Notes: generated from the letters alone by a model not told the origin. A stretch of DNA of 64,000 nucleotides from Pseudalkalibacillus hwajinpoensis (GCF_015234585.1 NZ_JADFCM010000001.1:1568599-1632598), one strand, 5' to 3'. Positions 39,222 through 48,935 are shown, counted from the stretch's first letter. Numbers and translations are program-made.

Positions 39222-39977
39222 ATGTTCTTGTTAAAAAAGGTTGAAGGAATTGTGATTCGAACCGTAGACTATGGTGAAACAAATAAAATACTAACACTTT
39301 TTTCAAGAGAGACGGGTAAGGTTGGCGTTATGGCAAGAGGCGCAAAAAAACCTAAAAGCCGTCTTTCTGCTGTTTCTCAACTTTTTGTATATGGTCAGTA
39401 TCTTTACCAGCATACATCCGGTCTTGGGGGACTGAATCAGGGGGAAATCATTGATTCATTTCGTTCCATTCGCAATGATCTTTTTCTTACCTCATATGCT
39501 GCTTATGCGGCAGAGCTTGTTGACAAATTAACAGAGGAACGAAAGCCTAACCCCTATTTATTTGAGATGCTCTATCAGGTGCTGCACGCGTTAGATGAAG
39601 AAAAAGACCCTGAAGTAGTGGTGTTTATATTCGAATTGAAAATGCTACGTGTTGCTGGAATAACCCCTCAACTGGATCGTTGTGCGAACTGCGGCCTTCC
39701 TGAAGGGAAATTCCACTTTTCAATTAATGAAGGTGGATTGCTATGTCACCGTTGTCTTTCAGTCGATCCTTATCATCTTCCAATGACAAAACGAACGGCA
39801 GAGCTTCTTCACCTGTTTGCCCACATTGATCTCGGAAGATTAGGAAATATTTCACTTAAAGATGAAACAAAAAAAGAGATTAGGCACATTCTTAATTTGT
39901 ATTTTGACGCTTATTCGGGTCTTTACCTAAAGTCAAAACGATTTTTGGATCAGTTAGACAAATTCAAACTTGAGTAA
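39222..39977 (+). CDS. recO: RecO, recombination mediator
   Basis: This 251-residue protein has an N-terminal OB fold (VEGIVIRTVDYGETNKILTL). A helical domain with a four-cysteine zinc site follows (CANC and CHRC, about residues 153 and 173). RecO helps load RecA onto SSB-coated single-stranded DNA. The binding site before the ATG is weak. glyQ and glyS, which follow recO in B. subtilis, are absent here. Confidence 0.95.
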   Translation: MFLLKKVEGIVIRTVDYGETNKILTLFSRETGKVGVMARGAKKPKSRLSAVSQLFVYGQYLYQHTSGLGGLNQGEIIDSFRSIRNDLFLTSYAAYAAELVDKLTEERKPNPYLFEMLYQVLHALDEEKDPEVVVFIFELKMLRVAGITPQLDRCANCGLPEGKFHFSINEGGLLCHRCLSVDPYHLPMTKRTAELLHLFAHIDLGRLGNISLKDETKKEIRHILNLYFDAYSGLYLKSKRFLDQLDKFKLE

Positions 39978-40012
39978 AAAGTCTGCGGAGAGAGAATCCG
40001 GAGGCTTTTTAT
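39975..40012 (+). terminator. Terminator after recO
   Basis: Fourteen-base arms with one mismatch and one G-U pair surround a seven-base loop, ending in a T-rich run. It includes the recO stop codon. Confidence 0.85.
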
Positions 40013-40131
40013 TTTCAATAGAGCTAAATCAACGATGTTCCATCATATAGCTTTTATTTACTTCACAATATCACTTAAAAAGTTTTTATGGCTTGATTTT
40101 TTCAAATACAGGCTTGATGCTTTCGTTCAAA

Positions 40132-40150
40132 TGGTATAATCGTATATAAT
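40132..40150 (+). promoter_or_regulatory. Extended -10 promoter element of ccpN
   Basis: TGGTATAAT (40132-40140) is an extended -10, and a second TATAAT follows at 40145-40150. A TTGATG at 40114 lies 15 bases upstream of the first. The start of ccpN is about 45 bases downstream. Confidence 0.55.
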
Positions 40151-40185
40151 AATGAAAATACAGTATAACATTTTTAGTAAAGGTG

Positions 40186-40824
40186 GTGATTCTTATCCAA
40201 CTGAATAATCGACAGGAAACAATCCTTCAGATCGTAAAAAACGAAGGACCTATTACAGGCGAGCATATTGCTGAAAAGCTTAGTTTGACTCGCGCAACGC
40301 TTAGACCTGATCTTGCTATCCTTACAATGGCAGGTTATCTTGACGCACGGCCAAGAGTTGGGTATTTTTATACAGGGAAAACAGGCTCACAACTTCTTAC
40401 TGAGAAAATAAGAAAAATTAAAGTTGACGATTATAAGTCTATACCAGTAGTTGTCCAAGAGAACGCAAGCGTATATGATGCGATTTGCTCGATGTTTCTT
40501 GAGGATGTAGGTACGTTGTTTGTTGTAAATGAAATGGCTCATTTAGTCGGTGTTTTATCAAGAAAAGACCTATTAAGAGCTGCGCTCGGTAAGCAAGATC
40601 TTGGTAGTATTCCAGTAACAATTATTATGACAAGAATGCCTAACATTACTGTTTGCTCACGAGAAGATCTTTTAATTGAAGTGGCAAATCAGCTAATCGA
40701 AAAGCAAATAGATGCCTTGCCGATTGTAAAAGATGTAGAGAACGGCATTGAGGTTATCGGGAGAATTACGAAAACAAATATTACCAGAGCTCTTGTAGAT
40801 CTGGCTAAGGATGAAATTATTTAG
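40186..40824 (+). CDS. ccpN: CcpN, repressor of gluconeogenic genes
   Basis: This 212-residue regulator has an N-terminal winged helix (ITGEHIAEKLSLTRATLRPD) and two CBS domains (VGTLFVV and QIDALPIV segments). In B. subtilis CcpN represses gapB and pckA when glucose is present. The start is uncertain. GTG at 40186 aligns best with the B. subtilis N-terminus but lies inside the strongest ribosome-binding match (AAAGGTGGTGAT, 40179-40190); ATC at 40195 would have ideal spacing. It pairs with ppsR. Confidence 0.93.
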   Translation: MILIQLNNRQETILQIVKNEGPITGEHIAEKLSLTRATLRPDLAILTMAGYLDARPRVGYFYTGKTGSQLLTEKIRKIKVDDYKSIPVVVQENASVYDAICSMFLEDVGTLFVVNEMAHLVGVLSRKDLLRAALGKQDLGSIPVTIIMTRMPNITVCSREDLLIEVANQLIEKQIDALPIVKDVENGIEVIGRITKTNITRALVDLAKDEII

Positions 40825-40838
40825 CTTAGGAGGTTTAT

Positions 40839-41663
40839 ATGACAAATACAACAAATCGTGCAATTGTGTATGTTATTTCAGACTCGGTTGGTGAAACGGC
40901 AGAGCTTGTCGTAAAGGCGGCAGCAAGTCAGTTTGACCCTACCGATTTCGATGTTAGAAGAGTTCCCTATGTAGAGGACACGGCTACAATACATGAAGTG
41001 ATGACACTTGCAAAAGAAACGAAAGCGATCGTAGCGTTTACCCTAGTGGTGCCTGAATTGAGAAAATTCCTTCTTGATGTCGCGTCAAAAGAAAATATTC
41101 AGGCTGTTGATATTATTGGTCCTATGATTGATCATATGCAAGAAGTTATTGGTAAAGCTCCGCGCAATGAGCCTGGACTTGTACATAAGCTCGATGAAGA
41201 TTATTTTCGCCGAGTAGAAGCAATTGAGTTTGCTGTTAAATATGATGATGGGAGAGACCCACGAGGAATTGCACTGGCAGACATTGTTCTTGTGGGAGTT
41301 TCAAGAACATCGAAAACACCGCTATCTCAATACTTAGCTCATAAAAGGTTGAAGGTGGCTAATGTGCCGATTGTTCCTGAGGTCGACCCACCTGAAGAAC
41401 TATTTACTGTTGGTGAAGGTAAATGCTATGCCCTTAAAATAAGCCCCGAGAAATTAAACAATATACGCAAAGAAAGACTAATTGCTCTTGGATTAAATGC
41501 CGAAGCGAGCTATGCAAATATGACGAGAATTAAAGACGAGCTTGAATATTTTGATACGATTATTAATAAGATGAATTGTCAAGTGATCGATGTTTCTAAT
41601 CGAGCTGTAGAAGAAACAGCTAATTTAATTCTTAGCTTACATAAAGGGAAGCATACTTCTTAA
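40839..41663 (+). CDS. ppsR: PpsR, pyruvate phosphate dikinase regulatory protein
   Basis: This 274-residue bifunctional ADP-dependent kinase and phosphorylase (DUF299) has the P-loop GVSRTSKTP near residue 150 and the N-terminal [10 protein letters not shown]. It switches pyruvate phosphate dikinase or PEP synthase on and off. AGGAGG precedes the ATG. With ccpN it forms a two-gene unit for the pyruvate-PEP node. Confidence 0.94.
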   Translation: MTNTTNRAIVYVISDSVGETAELVVKAAASQFDPTDFDVRRVPYVEDTATIHEVMTLAKETKAIVAFTLVVPELRKFLLDVASKENIQAVDIIGPMIDHMQEVIGKAPRNEPGLVHKLDEDYFRRVEAIEFAVKYDDGRDPRGIALADIVLVGVSRTSKTPLSQYLAHKRLKVANVPIVPEVDPPEELFTVGEGKCYALKISPEKLNNIRKERLIALGLNAEASYANMTRIKDELEYFDTIINKMNCQVIDVSNRAVEETANLILSLHKGKHTS

Positions 41664-41812
41664 AAAAGCTTGAATAGAATGATTGATTTCTTCTATATTT
41701 TCCGCGAAAGCTATGTTAGCTAATATTGTTGATATCTCGCCTTTCAGCTATGCTGAAAAGTCACCTTGTGATGACCTATCATGAATATAGCTTGAAAAAT
41801 CAAAGAATCACA

Positions 41813-41855
41813 CCATCATCGGATTGAATTTGGTCACGATGATGGCGTTTTTTTA
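41813..41855 (+). terminator. Terminator downstream of ppsR
   Basis: Nine-base perfect arms (41813-41821 and 41837-41845) are followed by a T run. The 378-base gap between ppsR and yaiI also holds a smaller hairpin (TTTCAGC and GCTGAAA near 41743-41758) and AT-rich sequence with TATAAT motifs at 41890 and 41920. I could not pair those with a -35, and I see no gene. Confidence 0.85.
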
Positions 41856-42041
41856 TCGTTTTTACCTGTTCAATTTAATATTTTTAGTATATAATCAAAT
41901 ATTGTCAATAAAATTTGTCTATAATCATATAAGAAGGCTTTAATAAGATTCTTAAACTATTGGGGCTTGAACTAAAATTCTGAAAGTTAAAACATAAATT
42001 TCAAAAGAAGGATAACTCAGGGAGATGTAGAATACAGAATT

Positions 42042-42533
42042 ATGACGAAAAAGAAACTGACGCTTTTTGTCGATGCAGATGCATGTCCTGTTCTAATTAA
42101 GGAAGAAATGATGTCTTTTCAACAAGCTTTATCAGAAACCGAAATCGTTTTTGTGGCATCGTATGCTCATATGAGCACGACGTTCCGTGAAGCGAGGTGG
42201 GTTATGGTAGACTCTGAAAAGGAAGAAGCTGATCTCTACATCCATCGTCATGCTAAGAAAGGTGATTTAGCTGTAACTCAAGACTATGGACTAGCAAGTA
42301 TACTCCTTCCAAAGGGTGTTTTTGTCCTTTCTCCAAGAGGAAAAAGATACACTGAAGAGAACATTTCTACTCTTCTACATACGCGTTATTTAGCATCGAA
42401 AAGTAGAAGAGCGGGTAAGCATACAAAAGGTCCGCGAAAGTTTACGAGTGAAGATCGAGATGAGTTTCGGAAAGAATTAATTAAAATTTTGTCGAATTAT
42501 GAAGGAGTTTATTTCTATTTGTCGAAATTATAG
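42042..42533 (+). CDS. yqxD: YaiI/YqxD family protein (DUF188)
   Basis: This 163-residue protein has the family signature DADACPVLIKEE near the N-terminus and DLAVTQDYGLASIL in the middle, typical of the UPF0178 PIN-like nuclease-related fold. Function is unknown. The ATG at 42042 has a weakly placed binding site (GGGAG 17 bases upstream). It precedes dnaG as in B. subtilis. Confidence 0.92.
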   Translation: MTKKKLTLFVDADACPVLIKEEMMSFQQALSETEIVFVASYAHMSTTFREARWVMVDSEKEEADLYIHRHAKKGDLAVTQDYGLASILLPKGVFVLSPRGKRYTEENISTLLHTRYLASKSRRAGKHTKGPRKFTSEDRDEFRKELIKILSNYEGVYFYLSKL

Positions 42534-42552
42534 AACCTGTTGGTGATAATTA

Positions 42553-44373
42553 ATGAGTGGCAGAATCCCGGAAGAGAAAATTGAAGCGATTCGCAAATCC
42601 ACCGATATCGTTGATGTGATTAGTGATTATGTCCAACTGAAGAAACAAGGAAGGAATTTCTTCGGTCTTTGCCCTTTTCATGGAGAGAGTACTCCTTCAT
42701 TTTCAGTAGCTCCCGATAAGCAAATATATCATTGTTTTGGTTGTGGCGCTGGTGGTAATGCATTTTCATTTTTAATGGAAATAGAAGGATACAACTTCAT
42801 AGAAGCTGTTGAAGCACTTGGACAGAAATCAGGGATAGAACTACCTGAAGTTCAAGACAATCAAAATAGTAATCCAAAGACAACATCTGAGAATGAGGTC
42901 ATCTATAAGGCTCATGATTTTCTAGCTAAGCTTTATAATCATTGCATGGTTAAGACGCCAGAAGGTGAAAAAGCTCGTGATTACCTGAGCGAGCGAGGCT
43001 TTACAAATGAAATGATTGAGAAGTTCCAACTTGGCTTTGCCCCTGATTCGTGGGATTATGCAACGGGATATTTGGAGAAGAGAAACTATCCTATAGCAAA
43101 AATTGCAAATGCTGGACTTCTTGCAAAAAGGGAGTTTGATGGGAAATATTTTGATCGTTTTCGCAATCGTATTATGTTCCCAATATGGGATCCAAAAGGA
43201 AGACCGGTCGCATTTGGAGGCAGAATATTAGGTGAAGGTGAACCGAAATATTTGAATAGCCCTGAAACAAAATTGTTTCAGAAAGGGAAGTTTTTGTATG
43301 GTTTTCATCTTACCCGCTCTTCTATCCGCTTAAAAGACCAGGCTATCCTTTTAGAAGGTTACGTGGATGTGATTACAGCGTACGGGAATGGGGTACAAAA
43401 CGTTGTAGCGAGTCTAGGGACAGCATTAACCAAAGATCAGGCTAAACTTCTACGAAGACAGACAGAATCAGTGGTGATTTGTTATGACTCAGATAAGGCG
43501 GGGATTAATGCTGCTACAAGAGCAGCGGATGAATTAGTCGAAGCCGGTTGCTATGTAAGAATCGCAAAAATGCCAAACGGACTTGATCCCGATGACTATA
43601 TCCGAACATACGGTGCAGAACGGTTTGAAAAGGATGTAATAGGGGCAGCGTCAACAGTAATGGCTTTTAAAATGGAAGTTTTTCGATCAGGAAAAAACCT
43701 ATCGGATGAAGGAGAACGAATCCGCTACATCGAAGAAGTACTTAAAGAAATTAGCGGACTTTCAAACGCTGTCGAAAGAGACCATTATCTTAGACAACTA
43801 TCGGAAGAATTCTCACTTTCACTCGATGCTCTAAAGCAGCAAGTTACCCAGTTTTATAAAGAGGGCAAGAAAAGTAAGGATAATGCTCCTCCTAAAAGGG
43901 ATAATAATGCTAGGAAAAATTTCTATGTGAAGAAAAAGCTCCTACCTGCTTTCCAGAATTCAGAGCGAATCTTACTTGCATATATGATGCGAGATCTGGA
44001 TGTTGCAGAAAAAGTGCAGGAAGAGGTTGGCGGTTCGTTTAATATTGACGAGCATAGTGCGATCGCTGCATATCTGTATAGCTTTTATGCTAACGGCCAT
44101 GAGGCGGACATTAGTCAATTCATGGAGCAGCTTACTGATCCTAACCTTGTCAAAATTGCTTCTGAACTGGCCATGATGGATTTAAATGAAGACGTGTCGG
44201 ATAAAGAACTTCATGATTATATTCGGCAGGTGTTAAATTATCCAGAATGGATAAAGATAGAAGAGAGAGAAAAAGAGAAAAAAGAAGCGGAAATGAAGCA
44301 AGACTTTGTCCAGGCAGCTAAGATCGCTATGGAAATTCTTGAAATGAAGAAGAACTTAAAAAATTCATTTTAA
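42553..44373 (+). CDS. dnaG: DNA primase
   Basis: This 606-residue protein has a zinc-binding domain with C40, H43, C61 and C64. The TOPRIM polymerase core has ILLEGYVDVI and the acidic CYDSDKAG. A C-terminal helicase-binding domain follows. It makes RNA primers for lagging-strand synthesis. GGTGAT precedes the ATG. It is adjacent to sigA, as in the classic macromolecular synthesis operon. Confidence 0.97.
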   Translation: MSGRIPEEKIEAIRKSTDIVDVISDYVQLKKQGRNFFGLCPFHGESTPSFSVAPDKQIYHCFGCGAGGNAFSFLMEIEGYNFIEAVEALGQKSGIELPEVQDNQNSNPKTTSENEVIYKAHDFLAKLYNHCMVKTPEGEKARDYLSERGFTNEMIEKFQLGFAPDSWDYATGYLEKRNYPIAKIANAGLLAKREFDGKYFDRFRNRIMFPIWDPKGRPVAFGGRILGEGEPKYLNSPETKLFQKGKFLYGFHLTRSSIRLKDQAILLEGYVDVITAYGNGVQNVVASLGTALTKDQAKLLRRQTESVVICYDSDKAGINAATRAADELVEAGCYVRIAKMPNGLDPDDYIRTYGAERFEKDVIGAASTVMAFKMEVFRSGKNLSDEGERIRYIEEVLKEISGLSNAVERDHYLRQLSEEFSLSLDALKQQVTQFYKEGKKSKDNAPPKRDNNARKNFYVKKKLLPAFQNSERILLAYMMRDLDVAEKVQEEVGGSFNIDEHSAIAAYLYSFYANGHEADISQFMEQLTDPNLVKIASELAMMDLNEDVSDKELHDYIRQVLNYPEWIKIEEREKEKKEAEMKQDFVQAAKIAMEILEMKKNLKNSF

Positions 44374-44420
44374 GAAATTAACTATTTTTATTGTTGAGAT
44401 GTATGGAAGGAGGGGATCGA

Positions 44421-45536
44421 ATGGCTGAAAAACCAACTCGCCAGCCGGCGGAAGGTGAATTAACCATCGATCAAGTGAAAGAGCAGTTAGTAGAGCTTGG
44501 AAAGAAAACAAGCTTAATTACTTACTCTACGATCGTAGAACGGTTGTCCCCGTTTGAACAGGATTCCGATCAAATGGATGAATTCTTTGAATATCTAGAG
44601 GAACAAGGTGTAGAAGTCATCGAAGATAGTACTGAAAACCCTTCGCCTCAAGAAGTGAATAAGGAAGAAGAATTTGATCTTAATGACTTAAGTGTTCCTC
44701 CGGGTGTCAAAATAAATGATCCCGTTCGTATGTACCTTAAAGAGATTGGCCGAGTAGACCTTCTTTCTGCAAAGGAAGAGATTAGTCTAGCACAACGTAT
44801 TGAAGAAGGTGACGAAGAAGCAAAACGTCGTCTTGCTGAAGCAAACCTTCGACTTGTTGTTAGTATTGCGAAGCGTTACGTTGGTCGTGGGATGCTTTTC
44901 CTTGATTTAATCCAGGAAGGAAATATGGGCCTTATTAAAGCAGTTGAGAAATTTGATTACCGTAAAGGTTACAAATTTAGTACTTATGCCACGTGGTGGA
45001 TCCGTCAAGCTATCACTCGCGCAATTGCAGACCAGGCTAGAACGATTCGTATTCCAGTTCATATGGTTGAAACAATCAATAAATTGATTCGTGTGCAGCG
45101 CCAGCTTCTTCAGGATCTTGGCCGTGAACCTGCTCCTGAAGAAATTGGTAAGGAAATGGACCTTTCTCCTGAAAAAGTCCGTGAAATTCTTAAGATAGCT
45201 CAAGAACCAGTATCTTTAGAAACGCCTATTGGGGAAGAAGACGATTCCCACCTCGGAGACTTTATTGAAGATCAAGATGCATTGGCACCATCCGATGCTG
45301 CAGCTTATGAACTACTCAAGGAACAGCTTGAAGACGTACTAGATACGCTGACTGATCGAGAGGAAAATGTTCTTAGACTGCGTTTCGGACTTGATGATGG
45401 ACGTACAAGAACCCTAGAAGAAGTAGGTCGCGTCTTTGGAGTTACACGTGAGCGAATTCGCCAAATCGAAGCGAAAGCACTTCGCAAGCTCCGTCATCCA
45501 AGTAGAAGCAAACGACTCAAAGATTTTCTTGAATAG
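44421..45536 (+). CDS. sigA: Primary sigma factor SigA (RpoD)
   Basis: This 371-residue sigma-70 factor has region 1.1 (about 1-80) and region 1.2 with [11 protein letters not shown]. Regions 2.1-2.4 contain [13 protein letters not shown] and [13 protein letters not shown], and region 4.2 has the helix-turn-helix [23 protein letters not shown] at 44421 follows GGAGGGG, and the length equals B. subtilis SigA. It is 48 bases after dnaG and ends at a strong terminator. Confidence 0.98.
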   Translation: MAEKPTRQPAEGELTIDQVKEQLVELGKKTSLITYSTIVERLSPFEQDSDQMDEFFEYLEEQGVEVIEDSTENPSPQEVNKEEEFDLNDLSVPPGVKINDPVRMYLKEIGRVDLLSAKEEISLAQRIEEGDEEAKRRLAEANLRLVVSIAKRYVGRGMLFLDLIQEGNMGLIKAVEKFDYRKGYKFSTYATWWIRQAITRAIADQARTIRIPVHMVETINKLIRVQRQLLQDLGREPAPEEIGKEMDLSPEKVREILKIAQEPVSLETPIGEEDDSHLGDFIEDQDALAPSDAAAYELLKEQLEDVLDTLTDREENVLRLRFGLDDGRTRTLEEVGRVFGVTRERIRQIEAKALRKLRHPSRSKRLKDFLE

Positions 45537-45544
45537 AATGGATC

Positions 45545-45580
45545 ACTCTCTGTCTGCTCATGCAGTCAGAGAGTTTTTTT
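45545..45580 (+). terminator. Terminator after sigA
   Basis: Arms ACTCTCTGtCTGC and GCAGtCAGAGAGT around a short loop end in seven T residues. Between here and the next promoter (45581-45818) I see no gene, only AT-rich sequence with a GCGTTAACGC palindrome at 45737-45746. Confidence 0.92.
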
Positions 45581-45818
45581 ATGGCTTAATGAATCACATT
45601 CTTACCATATGTGAAAACGGTTTAGTTAAAAACTCTTTTTTATCGTTAGTGGAACGGATTAATAAAGAATACAATTCCTGTCATTTATTTTACTGATTTT
45701 TCTTTCGTTTTGCAAATGCCGCTTTTTGTAAAAAAAGCGTTAACGCCCGTTGTAGTAGGCTTCTCAAAATAGTTTGGCAAAAAAATAATATATAAAATTA
45801 TTTTTATATTCTAAAATG

Positions 45819-45847
45819 TTGAAAAAGTAGCAATCAAAGGAGATAAT
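45819..45847 (+). promoter_or_regulatory. Predicted sigma-A promoter of the acyl-CoA dehydrogenase gene
   Basis: TTGAAA (45819-45824) and GATAAT (45842-45847) are separated by 17 bases, about 55 bases upstream of the start codon. Confidence 0.65.
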
Positions 45848-45851
45848 GAAA

Positions 45852-45865
45852 TGTAAGCGCATTCA
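45852..45865. promoter_or_regulatory. Predicted CcpA operator (cre site)
   Basis: TGTAAGCGCATTCA matches 13 of 14 positions of the cre consensus TGWNANCGNTNWCA. It lies just downstream of the predicted -10, where CcpA binding would block transcription. Fatty-acid oxidation genes are often repressed by glucose through CcpA. Confidence 0.6.
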
Positions 45866-45902
45866 CATTATTGGATTTTTATTTACAGGAGGTTATTTGT
45901 TC

Positions 45903-47042
45903 ATGAACTTTGACTTAACGAAAGAACAAAAAATGATTCAGAAAATGATTCGAGAATTTGCTGACGAAAAAGTGGCGCCAGGTGCCGAACAACGCGATAA
46001 AGAGAAAAGGTTTCCAAAAGAGATATTTCAACAGCTTGGTGACTTGGGGATTATGGGGCTTCCATTTCCAGAAGAATATGGAGGAGGCGGTGCAGATACC
46101 GTCAGCTTTGCAATCGTAGTAGAGGAATTGAGTCGTGCGTGTGGTTCAACTGGAATTACATACTCGGCGCACGTATCACTCGGAGGAGCACCGCTGAACT
46201 TATTTGGTACTGAAGAACAAAAGCAGAAATATCTTGCGCCAATCTGTTCCGGTGAGTCATTAGGAGCCTTTGGTTTAACAGAACCTAATGCTGGTTCTGA
46301 CGCAGGTGGGACCGAGACTGAAGCCGTACTGAAAGATGGAGAATGGGTAATTAATGGAAGCAAATGTTATATAACGAATGCTTCGTATGCTGATCATCTT
46401 GCATTAACCGCTATTACTGATCGTAAGGATGGTAATAAAGAAATTAGTGCAATCATTGCGCCTACTTCTGCACCAGGATTTAGAGTAGTTGATAACTATG
46501 AGAAGCTTGGACTTCATTCTTCAAACACAACGGAACTTGTAATGGAAGACGTGAGAGTACCAGAAGAAAATCTGCTGGGGAAACGCGGCGATGGCTTTAG
46601 ACAGTTTCTTATTACTCTTGATGGTGGTCGAATTGGAATAGGTGCTATGGGAGTAGGGATTGCTCAGGCAGCTTATGAGAAGGCGTTACAGTATGCTAAT
46701 GAGCGTAAGCAGTTTGGTCGTGCGATTTCACGCTTCCAGGCGATTCAATTTAAGCTAGCGGATATGGCGATGAAAATTGAATTAGCGAGAACGATGGTAT
46801 ATAAAGCAGCCTGGTTGAAAGATCAAGGGAAGAAATTCACGAAAGAAGCTTCTATTTGTAAGCTCTATGCTTCAGAAATTTGTATGGAAGTTTGTGATCA
46901 AGCTGTTCAGATTCATGGAGGAAATGGATATATGCGCGATTATCACGTTGAGCGTTATTTTAGAGATGCAAAACTACTTGAAATTGGAGAAGGTACTTCA
47001 GAAATCCAAAGAATGGTTATTGCTCGAGAAATTGGTTGTTAA
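45903..47042 (+). CDS. Acyl-CoA dehydrogenase (YngJ/MmgC-like)
   Basis: This 379-residue FAD enzyme oxidises an acyl-CoA to its enoyl-CoA. The flavin-binding [12 protein letters not shown], the catalytic-region sequence [20 protein letters not shown] near the C-terminus and ending [20 protein letters not shown] are family features. The closest match I recall is YngJ, from a branched-chain or short-chain acyl-CoA breakdown operon. ATG at 45903 has AGGAGG nine bases upstream; the longer frame from 45846 would include the promoter region. In B. subtilis cccA follows sigA, so this gene and the next are inserted. Confidence 0.9.
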   Translation: MNFDLTKEQKMIQKMIREFADEKVAPGAEQRDKEKRFPKEIFQQLGDLGIMGLPFPEEYGGGGADTVSFAIVVEELSRACGSTGITYSAHVSLGGAPLNLFGTEEQKQKYLAPICSGESLGAFGLTEPNAGSDAGGTETEAVLKDGEWVINGSKCYITNASYADHLALTAITDRKDGNKEISAIIAPTSAPGFRVVDNYEKLGLHSSNTTELVMEDVRVPEENLLGKRGDGFRQFLITLDGGRIGIGAMGVGIAQAAYEKALQYANERKQFGRAISRFQAIQFKLADMAMKIELARTMVYKAAWLKDQGKKFTKEASICKLYASEICMEVCDQAVQIHGGNGYMRDYHVERYFRDAKLLEIGEGTSEIQRMVIAREIGC

Positions 47043-47048
47043 ACTGAA

Positions 47049-47058
47049 CGAGCGCTCG
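47049..47058. promoter_or_regulatory. Palindrome CGAGCGCTCG, possible regulator site
   Basis: A perfect ten-base palindrome six bases past the dehydrogenase stop, in the gap before the acyl-CoA synthetase. Its GC-rich form stands out in this AT-rich gap and resembles TetR-family operators, but no promoter is clearly linked to it. Confidence 0.25.
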
Positions 47059-47203
47059 ATTAGTTGTTACTCTTGAAGTTTCTCTATTATTGTCTTTTTC
47101 ATAACATGAATTTATTAGTGAACCCCATTAACTAGTTAGTTTTGGTTCAAGTCGTAAAGGGGCCAAAACCAACACTGATTATTAACTAAGCAAATACCCA
47201 TGG

Positions 47204-47242
47204 TCCAGAAGAGAAGAAGATGATCTCTTTATCTCTTCTGGA
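47204..47242 (+). terminator. Hairpin in the leader of the acyl-CoA synthetase gene
   Basis: Eleven-base perfect arms TCCAGAAGAGA (47204-47214) and TCTCTTCTGGA (47232-47242) lie 27 bases before the start codon. An upstream pair GTTTTGG and CCAAAAC is also present. It has no T run, so it may be a weak terminator, an attenuator or an RNA-stability element. Confidence 0.4.
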
Positions 47243-47268
47243 TTCTTAATGATGATAGGAGTGTTACT

Positions 47269-48924
47269 ATGACGAAATTGCTTCATGAGACGATCGGATC
47301 GATGCTCGAAAGACAAGTGGATCAGTTTGGTAATAAAGAAGCTGTCGTCTACTCAAAAGAAAAAATTCGTTACACGTTTGAAGAGTTCAATAATGAAGTG
47401 AACAGAGTTGCTAAAGCGTTGCTAGGGTTGGGTGTTACTAAAGGAGAGAACGTAGCAGTTTGGGCTACGAATGTACCGGAATGGTTACTTTTGCAATTTG
47501 CCACTGCAAAAGTGGGGGCGGTTCTTGTCACGATTAATACGAATTACCAATCATCAGAGTTAGAATATGTCCTAAAGCAGTCAGAATCCACTCGTCTCTT
47601 TTTAATTGATGGCTTCAAAGGCACTTCTTATCCTGAGGTTTTCTTGCAACTTCAAAAAAGCAATGATCAACTGACTGTTGGGAAATGTGCGATAGCTGGT
47701 CTTCCATATTTGAAAGATGTTATTTATATTGGAACAGAAGAACGTTCTTCGTTCATGAAGTGGCGAGATTTTCTCAAGGGAAGCGTATCGGTGACGGATA
47801 AAGCATTAGAAATGAGAAATGGAGAACTTGATCCAGACGATGTCATTAATATGCAGTATACGTCAGGAACGACCGGCTTTCCAAAAGGAGTGATGCTCAC
47901 TCATAATAATATTCTCAATAATGGCTTCCAGATTGGCCAATGCATGGAGCTCACTCATAATGACCGACTTTGTATTCCTGTTCCATTTTTCCACTGTTTT
48001 GGTTGTGTGCTCGGAACTTTAGCGGCTTTTTCTGCAGGAGCGACGATCTTTCCGATCATTGAGTTTGAACCAGAACTGGTACTAAGAACTGTGGAGAAAG
48101 AAAGATGTACAGCACTTCATGGTGTACCAACGATGTTCATTTCCGAACTCAGTCTTGCTGAATTTGAATCCTATAATCTAAGCTCGTTAAGGACTGGCAT
48201 AATGGCTGGAAGCCCATGTCCGATAGAAGTGATGAAAAACGTCATGAAAAGAATGAATATGGTAGAAATAACAATAGCTTATGGACAGACTGAAGCTTCA
48301 CCAGTAATTACCCAAACAAGAACCAATGATCCCCTCGAGTATAGAGTTAATACAGTGGGAAGAGCCTTACCAGGTGTCGAAGTGAAGATAGTTGATCCCG
48401 TATCAGGCCTCGAGGTTCCATCTGGCGAAGCTGGTGAGCTATGCACGAGAGGGTATCACGTGATGAGAGGGTACTACAACATGCCTGAGGCTACGAATCA
48501 AGTGATTGATGAAGAAGGATGGCTTCATACTGGAGATATCGCTAAAATGGACTCAGAGGGCTATGTAGAGATTACAGGACGTTTGAAAGATATGATTATA
48601 CGCGGGGGAGAGAATGTTTACCCCAGGGAGATTGAAGAATTTCTGTATTCCCATCCGTCTGTTCAGGACGTTCAGGTTATTGGAGTACCAGATGAGAAAT
48701 ACGGTGAAAAGGTAGTAGCATGCATTCAATTAAAAGAAAAAGGAGCAGTTAATGCTTCCGATATTCTTTTATACTGTAAAGGTAAAATTGCAAGATATAA
48801 AGTACCTGCACACGTCTTCTTTGTAGATGAGTATCCAATGACAGCTTCGGGGAAAATACAAAAATACAAGTTACGTGAATCAGCAGTTGAATGGGCAAAC
48901 CTTAATTCAGAAATATCCAAATAA
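47269..48924 (+). CDS. AMP-forming acyl-CoA synthetase (YngI-like)
   Basis: This 551-residue ANL-family ligase activates a carboxylic acid with ATP and attaches it to CoA. The AMP-binding motif YTSGTTGFPKG is near residue 205, the YGQTEASPV motif is in the middle, and the C-terminal GRLKDMIIRGGENVYPREIE and the SGKIQKYKLRE lysine are intact. It most resembles YngI, the neighbour of YngJ in B. subtilis. Together with the preceding dehydrogenase it suggests a fatty or branched-chain acid degradation pair. Substrate range is not evident. Confidence 0.9.
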   Translation: MTKLLHETIGSMLERQVDQFGNKEAVVYSKEKIRYTFEEFNNEVNRVAKALLGLGVTKGENVAVWATNVPEWLLLQFATAKVGAVLVTINTNYQSSELEYVLKQSESTRLFLIDGFKGTSYPEVFLQLQKSNDQLTVGKCAIAGLPYLKDVIYIGTEERSSFMKWRDFLKGSVSVTDKALEMRNGELDPDDVINMQYTSGTTGFPKGVMLTHNNILNNGFQIGQCMELTHNDRLCIPVPFFHCFGCVLGTLAAFSAGATIFPIIEFEPELVLRTVEKERCTALHGVPTMFISELSLAEFESYNLSSLRTGIMAGSPCPIEVMKNVMKRMNMVEITIAYGQTEASPVITQTRTNDPLEYRVNTVGRALPGVEVKIVDPVSGLEVPSGEAGELCTRGYHVMRGYYNMPEATNQVIDEEGWLHTGDIAKMDSEGYVEITGRLKDMIIRGGENVYPREIEEFLYSHPSVQDVQVIGVPDEKYGEKVVACIQLKEKGAVNASDILLYCKGKIARYKVPAHVFFVDEYPMTASGKIQKYKLRESAVEWANLNSEISK

Positions 48925-48935
48925 AAATAATTGTT

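Noticed and set aside
45436..45696. Frame overlapping the end of sigA and continuing past it
   Set aside because: It overlaps the sigA coding region and crosses a strong terminator; no homology is recognised.
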